A program made the position numbers and the translations under genes. Shown here piece by piece: positions 61,889-64,000 of a DNA stretch of 64,000 nucleotides (position 1 is its first letter; each line of letters begins with the position of its first letter). Below the pieces are notes generated by a model. That model did not search any database and was not told the origin of the DNA. It was given only the letters and a program-made list of their open reading frames with translations. The DNA is from Nibrella viscosa (lineage in GTDB: Bacteria; Bacteroidota; Bacteroidia; Cytophagales; Spirosomataceae): positions 806,001 through 870,000 of the forward strand of contig NZ_BAABHB010000001.1 of NCBI RefSeq assembly GCF_039541875.1. Reading direction: 5' to 3'.

Positions 61889-62839
61889 ATGATTCGTATC
61901 TTCCAGTTGGACGAAACTGCCGTTCGCAAAGTAAAAGACCTGGATTCTTTTTCCGATACTGAGCATACCCTGTGGGTGGACCTCCAGAATCCGTCGGGCC
62001 AGGAAATCAAAAGCGTAGAGGAAAAGTTCGACGTCGATTTTCTCACCCAGCAGGAGCAGTCGGAGATTGAAAGCAGTTCCCGCTACATCGAGGAGGATGA
62101 GTACCTCATTGCCAATTCTAACTTCCTGATTCCGAATAAAGAGCACCGGTACATCAACGTACCCGTCAGCTTCATGCTGAAAGACGATGTACTGTTTACG
62201 TATCGCAACGCCGACCTGAAATCCTTTGCCGATACCGTCAAGAAAATTAAATCCCGGCGGGCCTCGTTCAGCGATGGTGCCCAGATCCTGATCAACATCT
62301 TTGAATCCCGCATCGACTACGACGCCGACCTGGTGGAGATGGTGGCGCAGGAAGTAAAGGCCATTAACAAACAACTGGACCTGGACGCGCAGCTGGACCG
62401 CGAGATGCTCTTAAAAATAAACGATTACCAGGAACTGACCATGTCGATCCGGGAGAATATTGTGGATAAGCAGCGGGTAATCTCATCTATGATCCGCAGC
62501 GACGGCTGGTTTAACGATGCCGAACAACTCCGGCTGCGAACGCTGATCAAAGACATAAACTCCCTGATCGATCATACCAATTTCATCTTTGAGCGGCTGG
62601 AGTTTCTGCAGGATACCTTTTTAGGTTTGGTTAATCTGGAACAGAACCGGATCATCAAAATATTTACCGTCGTTTCCATTGTTTTTTTACCGCCGACTTT
62701 AATTGCCAGCATTTATGGCATGAACTTCGATATAATGCCGGAACTCCATATGTCGTTCGGTTACGGTTTTGCGCTGGCGCTTATGTTTTTGTCTTCTCTG
62801 GTTACACTATACATTTTTAGAAAAAAGAAATGGTTATAA
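61889..62839 (+). CDS. corA: CorA-family divalent cation transporter
   Basis: This is a protein of 316 residues forming a pentameric Mg2+/Co2+ channel. The cytoplasmic N-terminal domain (1-250) contains long helices. Two membrane segments lie at the C-terminus, with the signature GMN at 277-279 (SIYGMNFDIMPEL) between them and a basic tail (FRKKKWL). It stands alone after the terminator at 61808. There is no visible Mg2+ riboswitch in the 44-nt gap from the terminator. Confidence 0.94.
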   Translation: MIRIFQLDETAVRKVKDLDSFSDTEHTLWVDLQNPSGQEIKSVEEKFDVDFLTQQEQSEIESSSRYIEEDEYLIANSNFLIPNKEHRYINVPVSFMLKDDVLFTYRNADLKSFADTVKKIKSRRASFSDGAQILINIFESRIDYDADLVEMVAQEVKAINKQLDLDAQLDREMLLKINDYQELTMSIRENIVDKQRVISSMIRSDGWFNDAEQLRLRTLIKDINSLIDHTNFIFERLEFLQDTFLGLVNLEQNRIIKIFTVVSIVFLPPTLIASIYGMNFDIMPELHMSFGYGFALALMFLSSLVTLYIFRKKKWL

Positions 62840-63108
62840 TGTCTAGTGCTACCGAAAATGAAAAAGCAATGTATACTGTAAAATAGACTGGCTGTAAGTA
62901 CGTTGCCGGTAAAAAACTTGTAGAATCTGGATCGAAAAAAAAGTAAAAGGCTACCGGCTCAGGCCGAACTCGGAGCTGCTTATCTTCAGCGAACAACCCT
63001 AAGCCCGGCACCACATACTCAGATTTGGACCAAAGCCGTTGGTCATTGGCGTTCTTTGCCGTATTTTGGGCAATTGCTAAAAGCCGCCGGTCGGCTTCCG
63101 AATTGCTT

Positions 63109-64000
63109 ATGGCGTCCTTACCCGAGACGTATCTACCCATCGGTATTGTTGGTTTACTCAATCAGGCTCCCTTCGGAACGCTGATTTTTACCGGATCCGA
63201 CCCCTCCGGAACCCTGGCTGCGTATAAACTGACTTTTGCCAATCAAACGGCGGCCTGGCTCCTGGGTAAGCCGGTTGATAGCCTGCCTGGCCTGTTGCTG
63301 CGTGATATTGTACCCTCTGCCATCGATCTGTCGCGCCATAACCTGCTCCGGTCCCAGTACGTTGGGCAGCCGGTGCATTTTGTGTGGCTGAACCAGGATG
63401 AAAGCAGCCTGAAAACCCGCTGGCTGGAAGCTTCTTTTTCGGAGATTGAGCAGGGGATTGCCATGTACCTGCGCGATGTTACCGACCAACACCCGGTCAG
63501 GAGCAGCAGCCGTACAGAAGTAGAACTGTTACGGGCGGTTATCAACAACTCGCTGAACGGCCTGATGCATTGTGAAGCTATTCGGAATGAAGCAGGGAGC
63601 ATCGTTGATTTCCGGATCAACATCCATAACCAGTCGATGACCGGCCTGACCGGTGTGCCGGGCTCTACCGCCCGAGTAAACACCTTTACGGCCCTGGATC
63701 CCTACGTAATCTCCTCTGGCCTGCTGGCCGGATACAGCCGCGTAGCCGACACCGGCGAACCGCTGCGGGTATCTTACTATTATGAGCCGATTGACCGCTG
63801 GCTTGATGTATCGGCCGCCAAACTGGACGACGGTATTGTGGTGTCGCTGGTAGATATTACAATGGCCCGGCAGGCGGTGCGGGAAAAAAAGCAGAATGCC
63901 GAGTGGCTCGCCAAACTCTACAACAGTTCCATCAACGGCATTGTCATTCTGCGGGCGGTGCGCAACGAGCAGGGGCAGATTATTGATCTCGTGTACCAGC
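63109..64000 (+). CDS. PAS-domain signalling protein, probable sensor kinase (3' part outside window)
   Basis: This is the first 297 residues of a larger protein; the frame is open to the window edge. Two PAS-like units are visible: AYKLTFANQTAAWLLGKPVDS with MYLRDVTDQ at its end, and LLRAVINNSLNGLMHCEAIRN with VVSLVDITMARQAV at its end. A third begins at LAKLYNSSINGIVIL. Multi-PAS proteins of this type in Cytophagales usually end in a histidine kinase, which I infer but cannot see. The start at ATG 63109 is likely, although the frame is open upstream. The gap 62840-63108 holds nothing I can support. Confidence 0.8.
   Translation, partial: MASLPETYLPIGIVGLLNQAPFGTLIFTGSDPSGTLAAYKLTFANQTAAWLLGKPVDSLPGLLLRDIVPSAIDLSRHNLLRSQYVGQPVHFVWLNQDESSLKTRWLEASFSEIEQGIAMYLRDVTDQHPVRSSSRTEVELLRAVINNSLNGLMHCEAIRNEAGSIVDFRINIHNQSMTGLTGVPGSTARVNTFTALDPYVISSGLLAGYSRVADTGEPLRVSYYYEPIDRWLDVSAAKLDDGIVVSLVDITMARQAVREKKQNAEWLAKLYNSSINGIVILRAVRNEQGQIIDLVYQ

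Noticed and set aside
62817..63161. Minus-strand frame of 114 codons between corA and the PAS protein
   Set aside because: It overlaps the end of corA and the start of the PAS gene, which have better support, and shows no family motif.
1..64000. CRISPR array, insertion sequence, prophage, tRNA or rRNA
   Set aside because: No spaced identical repeats, transposase or phage genes, or RNA-gene-like sequences were seen on either strand.

Overview
The window looks like a chromosomal segment of a Bacteroidota bacterium of the Cytophagales, most like Spirosoma and its relatives. I base this on a TonB-dependent receptor with a carboxypeptidase-like N-terminal domain, a gingipain-type C25 protein of the type IX secretion (PorU) kind, many LytS/LytTR and propeller-sensor two-component genes, PspC/GIN-domain proteins, promoters of the Bacteroidota type (TTG about 20 nt before TAnnTTTG) and a GC content somewhat above 50 %. 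I see no rRNA, tRNA, CRISPR array, prophage or insertion sequence.

Layout. 1-5.3 kb: the start of moeA (minus strand, cut by the window edge), then a secreted cupredoxin/propeller/HEAT protein and an FG-GAP propeller protein, with three copies of a short palindrome around their junction. 5.5-11.2 kb: an SGNH esterase (minus), then TonB receptor, TPR protein, LytS-type kinase and LytTR regulator in a row. 11.2-14.6 kb: moaC, a MobB-like/MobA fusion, a small membrane protein, guanine deaminase and thiamine pyrophosphokinase. 14.6-19.2 kb (minus): a PorU-like C25 protein overlapping a membrane glycosyltransferase. 19.4-23.3 kb: PadR regulator, double-PspC/GIN protein and GIN lipoprotein. 23.4-31.3 kb: an OmpR/EnvZ-type pair with a TolC/adaptor/CzcA-type RND efflux operon. 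31.3-39.1 kb: thioesterase, then on the minus strand NTF2-like protein, GH32, metF, PAP2 phosphatase and a UvrD/AddA-like helicase. 39.2-47.3 kb: patatin, NarL-type regulator and propeller sensor kinase (all minus), a decayed kinase remnant, a papain-like lipoprotein and a second NarL-type regulator. 47.3-52.7 kb (minus): outer-membrane protein, then hisC, an acetyltransferase, a LolA-like protein, hisD and hisG. 52.9-57.1 kb: receiver protein, cyanophycinase, a decayed 1.5 kb stretch, an atypical receiver and a secreted protein. 57.2-64 kb: two amidohydrolase-family proteins, corA, and the start of a PAS-domain protein.

The most interesting signal is in the efflux region. Repeats of (TT)CTAA spaced exactly 11 bp apart stand before the response-regulator gene, before the tolC-like gene and after the RND pump gene. 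In all three places the last repeat begins exactly 15 bp before a TAnnTT-type -7 box. The third site drives no obvious protein: about 150 nt downstream is a strong intrinsic terminator, so it looks like an unannotated small RNA under control of the efflux regulator.

Other themes are decay and re-use of domains. There is a histidine-kinase C-terminal remnant beside an intact kinase, an AddA-like protein whose nuclease motifs are lost, amidohydrolase modules without metal ligands, a MobB-like domain without a P-loop, and a broken LytTR gene. There are also many intergenic inverted or tandem repeats, one of which is a 7-bp tandem repeat filling the gap between a sensor kinase and its regulator.
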